From Myxococcales bacterium (lineage in GTDB: Bacteria; Myxococcota_A; Polyangia; Haliangiales; Haliangiaceae), in contig JAEUJX010000030.1 in the NCBI GenBank assembly GCA_016794545.1, forward strand, positions 1 through 36,479: a stretch of 36,479 nt of DNA, written 5' to 3'. The stretch's first letter is position 1. Each line of letters starts with the position of its first letter. This document shows, piece by piece, positions 26,116-34,006 of the stretch. Made by a program: the position numbers and the translations under genes. The notes beneath the pieces are model-generated. The model made no database searches. It had not been told where the DNA came from and saw nothing but the letters and a program-made list of their open reading frames with translations.

Positions 26116-26174
26116 GCGCGCCGTATAGCAGCTTATCGAGCTGGTTTCATAGCCGCAGATCGGCGCGGATCGTC

Positions 26175-26194
26175 GCGTGTCTCGACGGACACGC
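26175..26194. repeat. Inverted repeat (7-bp arms, 6-base spacer) in a divergent promoter region
   Basis: GCGTGTC-TCGACG-GACACGC lies between the divergent starts at 26115 (-) and about 26279 (+). The arms are perfect. A further half-like GCGTGT follows at about 26196. Its position fits an operator controlling the PBP1A operon, the small membrane-protein pair, or both. The symmetry is seen; regulation is inferred, and chance is possible in this GC-rich DNA. Confidence 0.35.
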
Positions 26195-26278
26195 CGCGTG
26201 TGGCAACGTGGCCGCGAGTGGGGGACAATCCAGGAATTCGGGGCGCCTTCGCGGTATCCCCCTTGCACACCTCGGGGC

Positions 26279-28828
26279 ATGCCCCCGGGTCAGACGCTCA
26301 GGATGTGGACCTCTAACCAGAAAGCCGAGCCCAAGCCGCCGGTTGCGCGGGCCAAGGAAGTGGGGCCGAAGGGGGCCGGATCCGGCGGCAAGAAGGGCAA
26401 GCCGCAGCTCGAGATCGTGAAGCCCCGGCGGCGCTGGGTGCGCGTGGTGAAGTGGCTCGCGATCCTGACGTTCTCCGGGCTGCTGCTGCTCGTCGCGACG
26501 GTCGCGTTCGTGTTCTGGATGTACGGGCGCGATCCGAACCTGCCCGACTACAAGAAGCTCGCCGACTACCGGCCGCGGCAGGTCACGACGATCCTCGACG
26601 CGAACGACAACCGCATCGGCGAGATCTACACGGAGCGCCGCACGTACGTGCCGTACACGGCGGTGCCCAAGGTGCTGGTCGACGCGTTCGTCGCCGCCGA
26701 GGACGCGAAGTTCTGGACGCACTCGGGCGTCGACTACTGGGGCATGTTCCGCGCGTTCCTCATGAACATCCGCGCGGGCGGCCGCAGCAAGCAGGGCGCG
26801 TCGACGATCACGCAGCAGGTGGTGAAGACGTTCCTCCTCACGCCGGAGAAGACGTTCAAGCGCAAGATCCAGGAGATCATCCTCGCGCGCCGGCTCGAGA
26901 AGGCGATGTCGAAGGAAGACATCATGACGCTGTACGTGAACCAGATCTACTTCGGTCACGGACGGTACGGCGTGCAGGAGGCGTCGCGGTTCTACTTCGG
27001 CAAGGACGTCGGCCAGCTGAATCCCGGCGAGGCCGCGATGATCGCGGGGCTGCCGCAGTCGCCGAACAACATCTCGCCGCGCGTGAACCCGAAGCGGGCG
27101 AAGGAGCGCCAGAGCTACGTCCTGAACCAGATGGCGAGCCAGGGCTACCTGACGCCGGCCGAGGCGCAGAAGTGGATCGACGCGCCGATCAAGATCGTCG
27201 ACACGCCGTTCCCCAAGCTCGGCTCGGCGCCCGAGTGGGTCGAGCTCGCGAAGCGGGAGCTCGTCGCCGAGAAGGGCGAGGACGCGCTCGACACGCTCGG
27301 CGCGAAGGTCCGCACCACGCTGAACCCCGACCTCCAGGCGTCGGCGCAGAAGGCGCTGCAGAGCGGCCTGCGCGCCGTCGACAAGCGGCAGGGCATCGGC
27401 AAGCCGCTGCGCTCGCTCAAGGAGGACAAGATCGCTTCCACGCTGAAGTCGCTGACCGCGCGGCTGCCGGCCGGAGGGCCGAAGGCGAAGGAGATCTACG
27501 AGTCCGTCGTGGAGGCGGTGTTCGACGACGATCACGAGGTGGTCGTCGACCTCGGCGGCTGGAGGGCCGCGCTCGTGCTCGACACGCCCGAGGACGCGCG
27601 GTTCAACCCGCCCGACGACGCCGGCGCGACGAAGAAGCCGAGCGAGCGCTTCAAGAAGGGCGATGTCGTGCTCGTCAGCGTGCCGCAGGCCGAGGTCGAT
27701 GCGGCCGTCGCCGCCGCGACCGGCGACGAGGACGATCCGCCGCCGGACGCGAAGGCCAAGAAGCCGGCGGCGATCACGGTGAAGCACGCGCCGCACCGCG
27801 TGACGTTCGCGCCGGCGCCGCAGGGCGCCGTCGTGATCATCGACCTGAAGACGCGCAAGGTGCGCGCGCTGGTCGGCGGCTACACGTCGAAGGTGGGCGG
27901 CTTCAACCGCGCGACCATGGCGAAGCGGCAGCCGGGCAGCTCGTTCAAGCCGTTCGTGTACGCGGCGGCGATCGACTCGGGCCGCTACACCGCGGCGAGC
28001 AAGGTCAACGACGCGCCCGAGGTGTTCGACCTGTGGAAGCCGAAGAACTACGAGACCGGCAAGTTCGAGGGCCCGGTGCTGCTGCGCCACGCGCTCGCGA
28101 AGTCGATCAACACCGTCGCGATCCGCGTGACGTACGACATGAAGCCCGAGAACGTCGCCGCGTTCGCGAAGAAGATGGGCATCTCGACGCAGCTGCCCCA
28201 CGAGATGTCGCTCGCGCTCGGCTCGGGCGAGGTCACCCCGCTCGAGATGACGAACGCCATCGCGACGCTCGCGACCGGCGGGATCGCGGCGCCCCCGAAG
28301 TTCATCGACGCGATCGACGGCGTCGCCACCCCGCCGGCGAAGGGCGAGCAGGTGCTGCGCCCCGAGGTCGCGTTCGTCGTCGTCAGCATGATGCAGTCGG
28401 TCGTGAGCGAGGGCACGGGCATCCGCGCCAACGCACTCAAGCTCGGCGTCGCCGGCAAGACCGGCACGTCGAACGACGGCCGAGACAACTGGTTCATCGG
28501 CCTCACGCCCGACTACGCGATCGGCGTGTGGCTCGGCAACGACGACAACCGGTCGCTCGGCAAGGGCGAGACCGGCGGCACCTCGGCCGTGCCGGTGTTC
28601 GTGGAGATCGCGAAGGCGATGAACCTGTCGGCGAAGCCGTTCCCCCGGCCGGCGAACGTGGTCGAGGTGACGATCGATCGCGCGACCGGCCTCCTCGCTC
28701 CCGAGGGCGCGCCGAAGGGCACGACCCGGTCGGAGATGTTCGTCGAGGGGACCGCGCCGACCGAGGTCGCCCCGATGGCCGGCGAGGTCACCGAGGACAA
28801 CGTCGTCGAAGGCGAGTACAACGACTGA
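26279..28828 (+). CDS. mrcA: Penicillin-binding protein 1A, bifunctional (GT51 plus transpeptidase)
   Basis: ATG 26279 gives 849 residues; ATG 26303 is equally possible because neither has a good ribosome binding site. A Lys/Pro-rich cytoplasmic tail precedes one TM segment (about 60-82). The GT51 domain (about 100-300) has AAEDAKFWTHSGVD with Glu141, GASTITQQ, KRKIQEIILARRLE and EDIMTLYVNQIYFG. An inserted region between GT and transpeptidase (about 375-540) resembles the OB-like domain of PBP1A and includes an acidic, Pro-rich loop. The transpeptidase motifs are SSFK (Ser554), SIN (609-611) and KTG (727-729). It polymerises and crosslinks peptidoglycan in the periplasm. The TGA stop overlaps the next ATG (TGATG). 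All catalytic residues are intact. Confidence 0.95.
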   Translation: MPPGQTLRMWTSNQKAEPKPPVARAKEVGPKGAGSGGKKGKPQLEIVKPRRRWVRVVKWLAILTFSGLLLLVATVAFVFWMYGRDPNLPDYKKLADYRPRQVTTILDANDNRIGEIYTERRTYVPYTAVPKVLVDAFVAAEDAKFWTHSGVDYWGMFRAFLMNIRAGGRSKQGASTITQQVVKTFLLTPEKTFKRKIQEIILARRLEKAMSKEDIMTLYVNQIYFGHGRYGVQEASRFYFGKDVGQLNPGEAAMIAGLPQSPNNISPRVNPKRAKERQSYVLNQMASQGYLTPAEAQKWIDAPIKIVDTPFPKLGSAPEWVELAKRELVAEKGEDALDTLGAKVRTTLNPDLQASAQKALQSGLRAVDKRQGIGKPLRSLKEDKIASTLKSLTARLPAGGPKAKEIYESVVEAVFDDDHEVVVDLGGWRAALVLDTPEDARFNPPDDAGATKKPSERFKKGDVVLVSVPQAEVDAAVAAATGDEDDPPPDAKAKKPAAITVKHAPHRVTFAPAPQGAVVIIDLKTRKVRALVGGYTSKVGGFNRATMAKRQPGSSFKPFVYAAAIDSGRYTAASKVNDAPEVFDLWKPKNYETGKFEGPVLLRHALAKSINTVAIRVTYDMKPENVAAFAKKMGISTQLPHEMSLALGSGEVTPLEMTNAIATLATGGIAAPPKFIDAIDGVATPPAKGEQVLRPEVAFVVVSMMQSVVSEGTGIRANALKLGVAGKTGTSNDGRDNWFIGLTPDYAIGVWLGNDDNRSLGKGETGGTSAVPVFVEIAKAMNLSAKPFPRPANVVEVTIDRATGLLAPEGAPKGTTRSEMFVEGTAPTEVAPMAGEVTEDNVVEGEYND

Positions 28829-29820
28829 TGCCGCGCGGCGGGCTCGTCGCTGTCTTCGCGCTGACGCTCGTCGTCGTGCCGGCGCGACCGGCGCGAGCGG
28901 ATCGCGGCACGTTCGCGCGGCTCGCGAACGAGGCCCACCACGCGCTCGCGCGCGACCTCGCGGCGAAGTCGCCGAAGCTCGTGCCGCCCGTCCCCGTCAA
29001 GGTGACGTGGAAGCCGGTGCGCATCGGCTCGCTCGATGTCGGCGGGGCGCTCGTCGCGCTCGGCGCGGCGGATCTCGATGGCGATGGCAGGGCCGAGCTG
29101 TACGCGGTCACGACGCGCGAGGTCGTCGCGATCGGCGCGGCGAACAAGAAGGCCGTCGAGCTCGGGCGGGTCGCGTACACCGGCGCCGCCGCGGTCCCGG
29201 CGTCCCGCGATCCGGTCGGCACGATCACGGTCGACCAGGGGCAGATCGTCGCGTCGACGTCGGCGTGGGACCTCGAGCTCCGCGTGTCGCGCCAGGGCGG
29301 GGCGCTCGTCGGGCAGCTGGGCTCGGCCGGCTCGCTCGTGTGCCCGGGCGAGCGCCTCCTGCGCGTGCCGGGCCGCAACCACTTCGGAGACCTCCAGCAG
29401 CCGCTCTACGGCGTGCGGTGCGCGAAGCTGGTCGATCCGCTCGGCGCGCCGCTCTCCGTCCGCGGCGCGCTGGTCGGCACCCGGCTCGAGGTCACGATCG
29501 AGCGCTGCACGCCGACCGGCTGCCTGCCGGTCGCCAAGCACGAGCTCAAGGACTACGGCTCGGCGTTCGCCGTCGCGGATGTCGATCGCGACGGCAAGCC
29601 CGAGGTGATCGTCACCGGGGCGGGAGCGCCAGGCGACGCCGATGCCGTGAAGGTGATCACGCTCGGCGGCGACGAGAAGAAGGGCTTGTTCCGCCGCACG
29701 TTCAACGGGGGCGTCGTCGGCGTGGTCGTCGCGGATGCCGACGGCGACGGCACCGCCGAGGTGATCGCGGCGGTGCGCCTCGCCGGTGCGACGCGGGTCG
29801 ATCTGTGGAGGCTCGATTGA
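28828..29820 (+). CDS. Secreted FG-GAP/VCBS-like protein, second gene of the PBP1A operon
   Basis: ATG 28828 overlaps the PBP1A stop. The 330-residue product has a Sec signal peptide (about 1-24, ending PARPARA). Three acidic loops of the FG-GAP/integrin type are visible: DLDGDGRAEL (82-91), DVDRDGKPEV (251-260) and DADGDGTAEV (303-312), each followed by hydrophobic strands, consistent with a partial beta-propeller that may bind calcium. Four Cys residues in the middle could form disulfides. It is probably periplasmic. Translation coupling to PBP1A upstream and to a solute-binding protein downstream suggests that the proteins work together, but no domain explains how. It resembles the lipoprotein at 330-1283 in motif style only. 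Confidence 0.8.
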   Translation: MPRGGLVAVFALTLVVVPARPARADRGTFARLANEAHHALARDLAAKSPKLVPPVPVKVTWKPVRIGSLDVGGALVALGAADLDGDGRAELYAVTTREVVAIGAANKKAVELGRVAYTGAAAVPASRDPVGTITVDQGQIVASTSAWDLELRVSRQGGALVGQLGSAGSLVCPGERLLRVPGRNHFGDLQQPLYGVRCAKLVDPLGAPLSVRGALVGTRLEVTIERCTPTGCLPVAKHELKDYGSAFAVADVDRDGKPEVIVTGAGAPGDADAVKVITLGGDEKKGLFRRTFNGGVVGVVVADADGDGTAEVIAAVRLAGATRVDLWRLD

Positions 29821-31307
29821 ACCGGCTCGCCACGCTCGCGCTCGTCGCCCTCGCGGCGCTGTGCGCACACCCGGCACAGGTCGGCGGCGAGGGCCGGCCG
29901 CGGTTCGGCGGGACGCTCGAGGGCTCGCTGCTCGGGGCGCCGGTGACGCTCGATCCGCCGCTGGCGCAGACCCACGCGGAGCTCACCGCCGTCGAGCTGG
30001 TGTTCGACACGCTGTACCGCGTGGGGCCCGCCGGGCTCGCGCAGCCGCACCTCGCCGTCGCGGCTCCGGTCGCGGCGGCCGGCAAGGTCGTGATCGACAT
30101 CGTGCCGGGCGTGCGGTTCCACGACGGCAGCGAGCTCGTGCCCGCCGACGTGGTCGCCTCGCTCGAGCGCGTCCGCACCACGCCGGCGCGCTGGACGCTG
30201 GCGCCGATCACCGCGGTCGCGGCGACGCCGACGGGCGTCGAGCTGACGACGGCGTTGCCGCCGGAGCAGATCGCGCTCCTGCTCGCGCTCCCGGCGACAG
30301 CGATCACGAAGGCGGGCCGCGCGCAGGGGGACCGGCCGATCGGCTCGGGACCGTTCGCCGTCGAGATCTGGGACAAGAAGACGCGGCTCGTGCTGCGCGC
30401 GTTCGACGGTCACTTCGCCGGCCGCCCGTACCTCGATCAGCTCGTGCTGCGCTGGTACGACACGCCCGACGGCGAGGCGCGGCAGTTCGAGAAGGGCGAC
30501 GCGCAGCTCTCCTCGCGCGGCGCGAGCGTGTTCACCGGTGTCCAGCCGAAGTTCCGCGCTCAGGACCTCGAGGGACCGGCGGCCCTGCTCGTGTTCGTCG
30601 GGTTCGGGCGCGTCCACGCCGACGTGCTCGCGGACCGGTCGTTCCGCCGCGCGCTCGACCTCGCGCTCGCGCGCAGCGCGTTGACGAGCGTGACGAGCGG
30701 CGAGCGCGTCGCGCCGTCGCGGTCGCCGCTGCCGGTCGAGGCCGGTGGGCCCATGCTCGACGTGCGCGGGGATGACGTCAACGGCGCGCGCGCGGCGCTC
30801 GCCGATGCCGCGAAGCGCGTGAGGGCACTCGCGCCCGACCGGCTTCCGCAGCTCAAGCTCGAGATCCTGATCCAGGACACGCGGCCCGACGACCGCGAGC
30901 TCGCCGAGCGCACCGCGCTCGCGCTGACCAAGCTCGACATCAAGAGCGTGATCACCGCGGTGCCGGCCGCGACGCTGCGCGATCGCGTGCGGCGGGGCGA
31001 CTGCGATCTCTGGATCGGCCAGCTCGCCGCACCGGTCTCCGCGGCGCCCGCGTGGTGGGGCGCGGCGTTCGCGGCCGGCGGTGACACCTGGGCCGAGCAG
31101 CGGCTCGCCGCCGGTGCGATCGACACCACGGCCGCGCACAAGGCGTTCGCCGAGCGCCTGCCGATCGTGCCGCTCCTGTTCCGCGCGGTCCGCATCTGGC
31201 ACCGCAGCGACGTGCGCGGGCTCGGATTCGACGCCACGGGGCGGCCGAGCTACGCCGACATGTTCTACTTCGGCGATCCGGCGCGGGCGGGGAGGGGCAA
31301 GCCGTGA
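29817..31307 (+). CDS. Family-5 (peptide/oligopeptide-type) solute-binding protein
   Basis: The start is TTG 29817, forming a TTGA overlap with the previous stop; GGAGG lies five bases upstream, which supports this rare start. The 496-residue product has a signal peptide (about 1-22) whose Cys16 sits in AALC, not a good lipobox. The body shows the SBP_bac_5 layout: GGTLEGSLLGAPVTLDPP near 31, ELVFDTLYRVGPAGLAQPHL near 60, the VRFHDGSELVPADVV block, and a RPIGSGPFAVEIW block. These proteins normally deliver peptides to an ABC importer, but no permease or ATPase gene lies in this window, and the next gene is a sensor kinase. A sensory role is therefore possible, as an inference. Confidence 0.85.
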   Translation: MNRLATLALVALAALCAHPAQVGGEGRPRFGGTLEGSLLGAPVTLDPPLAQTHAELTAVELVFDTLYRVGPAGLAQPHLAVAAPVAAAGKVVIDIVPGVRFHDGSELVPADVVASLERVRTTPARWTLAPITAVAATPTGVELTTALPPEQIALLLALPATAITKAGRAQGDRPIGSGPFAVEIWDKKTRLVLRAFDGHFAGRPYLDQLVLRWYDTPDGEARQFEKGDAQLSSRGASVFTGVQPKFRAQDLEGPAALLVFVGFGRVHADVLADRSFRRALDLALARSALTSVTSGERVAPSRSPLPVEAGGPMLDVRGDDVNGARAALADAAKRVRALAPDRLPQLKLEILIQDTRPDDRELAERTALALTKLDIKSVITAVPAATLRDRVRRGDCDLWIGQLAAPVSAAPAWWGAAFAAGGDTWAEQRLAAGAIDTTAAHKAFAERLPIVPLLFRAVRIWHRSDVRGLGFDATGRPSYADMFYFGDPARAGRGKP

Positions 31308-33034
31308 AGCTGCGCGGGCGGTTCACGCTCTCGCTCGCGCTCGCGGCGCTCGTCCCGATCTCGGTCGCCGCGGTCGTCACGCGGCAGGTGATCGCGTCGA
31401 GCTCGCGCGCGGGCTACGAGGAGGATCGCCGCACCGCCGAGAACGCGCTCCGGCGCGAGCTCGACACGCTCGGCGACGACGTGAAGGAAGCGGTCGGCTC
31501 GCTCGCCGACAACCGCAACCCGTTCGTCGGCGTGCTGCTCGGCGAGCTCGCGAAGGGCACGCTCGGGGACGGCCGAGTGCTCAAGCAGCTGCGCGAGCAG
31601 GCGGGGCAGGTCATGCGCGGCCTGCGGTTACAGGTGCTCACCGTCACCGGCGGCGACGACCGCGTGCTGATCACGCCGCACTACCGCGACGCGACCGATG
31701 ACACCAACGCGACGATCCGCGAGCGCGCGGTCAAGACCAACGGCGAGCCGTACTTCGTCTACGAGCAGCTGCGCACCGGGCCGACGGTCGAGACGGTGCT
31801 GGTCGCCGAGTCGGCGCACCTGTCGCGCAAGGACGGCTTCACCGTCGCGCTGTCCGGGGGGCGCAAGGTCACCGACAAGCTGCTCGCCGGGATCCGGCAG
31901 CAGGGCCGCGTCGACGCGCGCGTGCTCGACGCGAAGGGGCAGGTGCTGCTGAAGCCCACCTCCGACTGGGCGAAGATCGCGAAGGACGAGCTGATCACCC
32001 AGCCGCTGCTCGGGCCCGACGGCAAGCAGGTCGCGGTCATCGAGGTCGCGGTGTCCGATGGCGACCTCGACGCGGTGCTGCGCAACATCACCCTGATCAG
32101 CGCGCTGCTCGCGCTCGGCGCGCTCGGCGCGGTCGTGCTGATCGGCCTGTTCGTCGCGAAGCGGACCGCGCAGGACCTCGAGAAGCTCGTCGAGGGCTCG
32201 CTCGCCGCCGCGCGCGGCGACCTCGACCACCGCGTGCCGGTCCGCGCGAAGGACGAGATCGGCGCCGTCGCCGCGGCCTTCAACTTCATGATGGAGGATC
32301 TGAAGACGTCGAAGGAGCGCCTCGTGATCGCCGAGCGCATCGCGGCCTGGCAGGAGATCGCGCGGCGGCTCGCGCACGAGATCAAGAACCCGCTCACGCC
32401 GATCCAGATGGCGATGGACACGCTGCGCAAGACCTGGAAGAAGCAGCACCCCGAGTTCTCCGAGATCCTCGAGGAGTCGACGACGACCGTGCTCCAGGAG
32501 GCCGATCGCCTGAAGCACATCGTGTCCGAGTTCTCGGACTTCGCGCGCATGCCCAAGCCCGAGTTCGGACGCATCGATCTGAACGACGTGGTCAAGAGCG
32601 CGACGACGCTGTACCAGGAGGCCGCCCCCGTCGAGGTCCACCTCGGCGAGATGCCCGAGGTCGACGCCGACAAGGCGCAGATCAACCAGGTGGTGCTGAA
32701 CCTCGTCGAGAACGCACGCGACGCGATCAGCAAGCGGTCCGACGGCAAGATCACGGTGTCCACCCGGCTGGGCGAGAGCGGCGACCGCGTGTTCCTCGTC
32801 GTCGAGGACAACGGTCCGGGCGTCCCGGCCGAGCTCAAGGACAAGGTGTTCGCGCCGTACTTCACGACGAAGCACGCGAAGGGCGGCACCGGCCTCGGGC
32901 TCGCGATCGTGGCCCGCATCGTCAACGATCACGGCGGCCGCATCACCGTCACCGATGCCAAGGGCGGCGGCGCGCGGTTCACGATCGAGCTGCCGCTGCG
33001 CAACGGCACCGCGCTGCTCGCGTCGCGCATCTAG
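31304..33034 (+). CDS. Membrane sensor histidine kinase, NtrY-like
   Basis: GTG 31304 overlaps the upstream TGA (GTGA), with GGAGG at 31291-31295. The 576-residue protein has TM1 at about 7-27, a periplasmic sensor of about 230 residues (about 28-257), TM2 at about 262-284, and a HAMP linker (about 285-337). The phospho-acceptor is His358 in LAHEIKNPLTPIQM, the NtrY/PilS-style H-box. The catalytic ATPase domain shows NLVENARDAI (N box), VEDNGPGVP (G1), FAPYFTTK (F box) and GGTGLGLAIV (G2). No response regulator gene is adjacent. The linkage to a solute-binding protein and PBP1A suggests sensing of an envelope or peptide signal. Its stop shares the palindrome CTAG with the convergent deacetylase gene. 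Confidence 0.93.
   Translation: MKLRGRFTLSLALAALVPISVAAVVTRQVIASSSRAGYEEDRRTAENALRRELDTLGDDVKEAVGSLADNRNPFVGVLLGELAKGTLGDGRVLKQLREQAGQVMRGLRLQVLTVTGGDDRVLITPHYRDATDDTNATIRERAVKTNGEPYFVYEQLRTGPTVETVLVAESAHLSRKDGFTVALSGGRKVTDKLLAGIRQQGRVDARVLDAKGQVLLKPTSDWAKIAKDELITQPLLGPDGKQVAVIEVAVSDGDLDAVLRNITLISALLALGALGAVVLIGLFVAKRTAQDLEKLVEGSLAAARGDLDHRVPVRAKDEIGAVAAAFNFMMEDLKTSKERLVIAERIAAWQEIARRLAHEIKNPLTPIQMAMDTLRKTWKKQHPEFSEILEESTTTVLQEADRLKHIVSEFSDFARMPKPEFGRIDLNDVVKSATTLYQEAAPVEVHLGEMPEVDADKAQINQVVLNLVENARDAISKRSDGKITVSTRLGESGDRVFLVVEDNGPGVPAELKDKVFAPYFTTKHAKGGTGLGLAIVARIVNDHGGRITVTDAKGGGARFTIELPLRNGTALLASRI
33031..33034. other. CTAG palindrome serving as stop codon for two convergent genes
   Basis: On the plus strand TAG at 33032-33034 ends the histidine kinase gene. 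On the minus strand TAG at 33033-33031 ends the deacetylase gene. The two convergent coding regions therefore overlap by four bases and leave no room for an intergenic terminator. Confidence 0.85.
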
Positions 33035-33747
33035 GGGTATGGGCAGCCGCCGGGCGTGGTGCGCATGAACCGCACGTGCGGTCCGATCGCCGCGTCGGTC
33101 TCCTCCGTCCGCGAGCCGTACGGATACGCGAAGCTCTCCGGGGAGTATCCGCCGGCGCGAAGGTGCTCGATCTCCGGCGCGACCTCCTCGTCGTAGTACG
33201 CCTGTGCGCCGCCCTCGTACGTCGCGGCCTCGACGTGGTGCAGCGTGTGCGACTCGATCGCGTGGCCGTCGTCGGCGAGCGCGCGGAGCTGCGCCCGCTG
33301 GTCGGCCGTGAACGTGTCGAATCGCGTGACGAAGAACGTGACGCGCGCGCGGTGGCGCTGGAGCAGCGGCCGGATCTGCGTCCACGTGTCGACGCCATCG
33401 TCGTCGAAGCCGAACGCGACCGCGGGGCGCGGCTCGTCACTGGCCTCGAGGTCGGGATACGTCAGGTACTCGAGGCCGGCGGCGTCGAACATCGAGAACG
33501 CGCGGTCGAGCGTCTTCGGGTCGATCGTCACGCCGGGCGAGTGGGCGTAGACGTTGACCACCCAGCGCTCGGCGACGGCGTCGTCGATCCGGGCCTGCAG
33601 GTGGTCCCAGTTGGTACCGACGAGGTAGTCGTCGATCGCGAACGCGCAGAGGAGCCGGCGGTCGTCGTAGGTGAAGAACATCCGGTCGCTCGGCGGTTCG
33701 GTACACGCGGCGAGCGCGGTGAGGAGGAAGGCCAGGCGCACGCGCAC
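33031..33747 (-). CDS. Polysaccharide deacetylase (NodB-like) lipoprotein, short C-terminus
   Basis: GTG 33747 (or GTG 33741) begins a lipoprotein leader RVRLAFLLTALAACTEPP with Cys15. The product is 238 residues. NodB motif 1 is AVAFGFDDDGVDTW (Asp115/116), motif 2 is ESHTLHH with His167 and His171, and motif 3 is SFAYPYGSR. Together these give the metal-binding Asp-His-His triad of carbohydrate esterase family 4. The protein stops soon after (RFMRTTPGGCPYP), so the usual later motifs of the family are not evident and the C-terminus appears short. Possible substrates are peptidoglycan or another N-acetylated glycan in the envelope. The open frame continues far upstream of the leader without stops, but that part is Arg-rich and not needed. 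Confidence 0.8.
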   Translation of the reverse strand: MRVRLAFLLTALAACTEPPSDRMFFTYDDRRLLCAFAIDDYLVGTNWDHLQARIDDAVAERWVVNVYAHSPGVTIDPKTLDRAFSMFDAAGLEYLTYPDLEASDEPRPAVAFGFDDDGVDTWTQIRPLLQRHRARVTFFVTRFDTFTADQRAQLRALADDGHAIESHTLHHVEAATYEGGAQAYYDEEVAPEIEHLRAGGYSPESFAYPYGSRTEETDAAIGPHVRFMRTTPGGCPYP

Positions 33748-33795
33748 GCGTCGAGCACGGGGTGTGCCGCGCCGCGAAGCGCGCGGGCGGACCGA

Positions 33796-33805
33796 CCACG
33801 CGTGG
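33796..33805. repeat. 10-bp perfect palindrome between divergent genes
   Basis: CCACGCGTGG lies 49 bases upstream of the deacetylase start and about 200 bases upstream of the AAA ATPase start. The 259-base region from 33748 to 34006 contains no other recognisable gene or RNA. The palindrome could be an operator, but a site this short may be chance. Confidence 0.25.
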
Positions 33806-34006
33806 CGGGTGATCGCGCCCACGCGAAGTGGAAGGACAGCGGTGTCGCGGCCGCCTCGAAACTTCATCGCGGCGCGCACTTGTGAAGTCGTGCTTGCATC
33901 GCACGGCGCGATCCGTATTCTCGCGCGCGAGGGACCACGCTTGCGCGCGCTACCAGCGCTCGCGCGTCTGGCGACCTCCCCGTGGCGCGGGTGACGCGCC
34001 GTTCGT

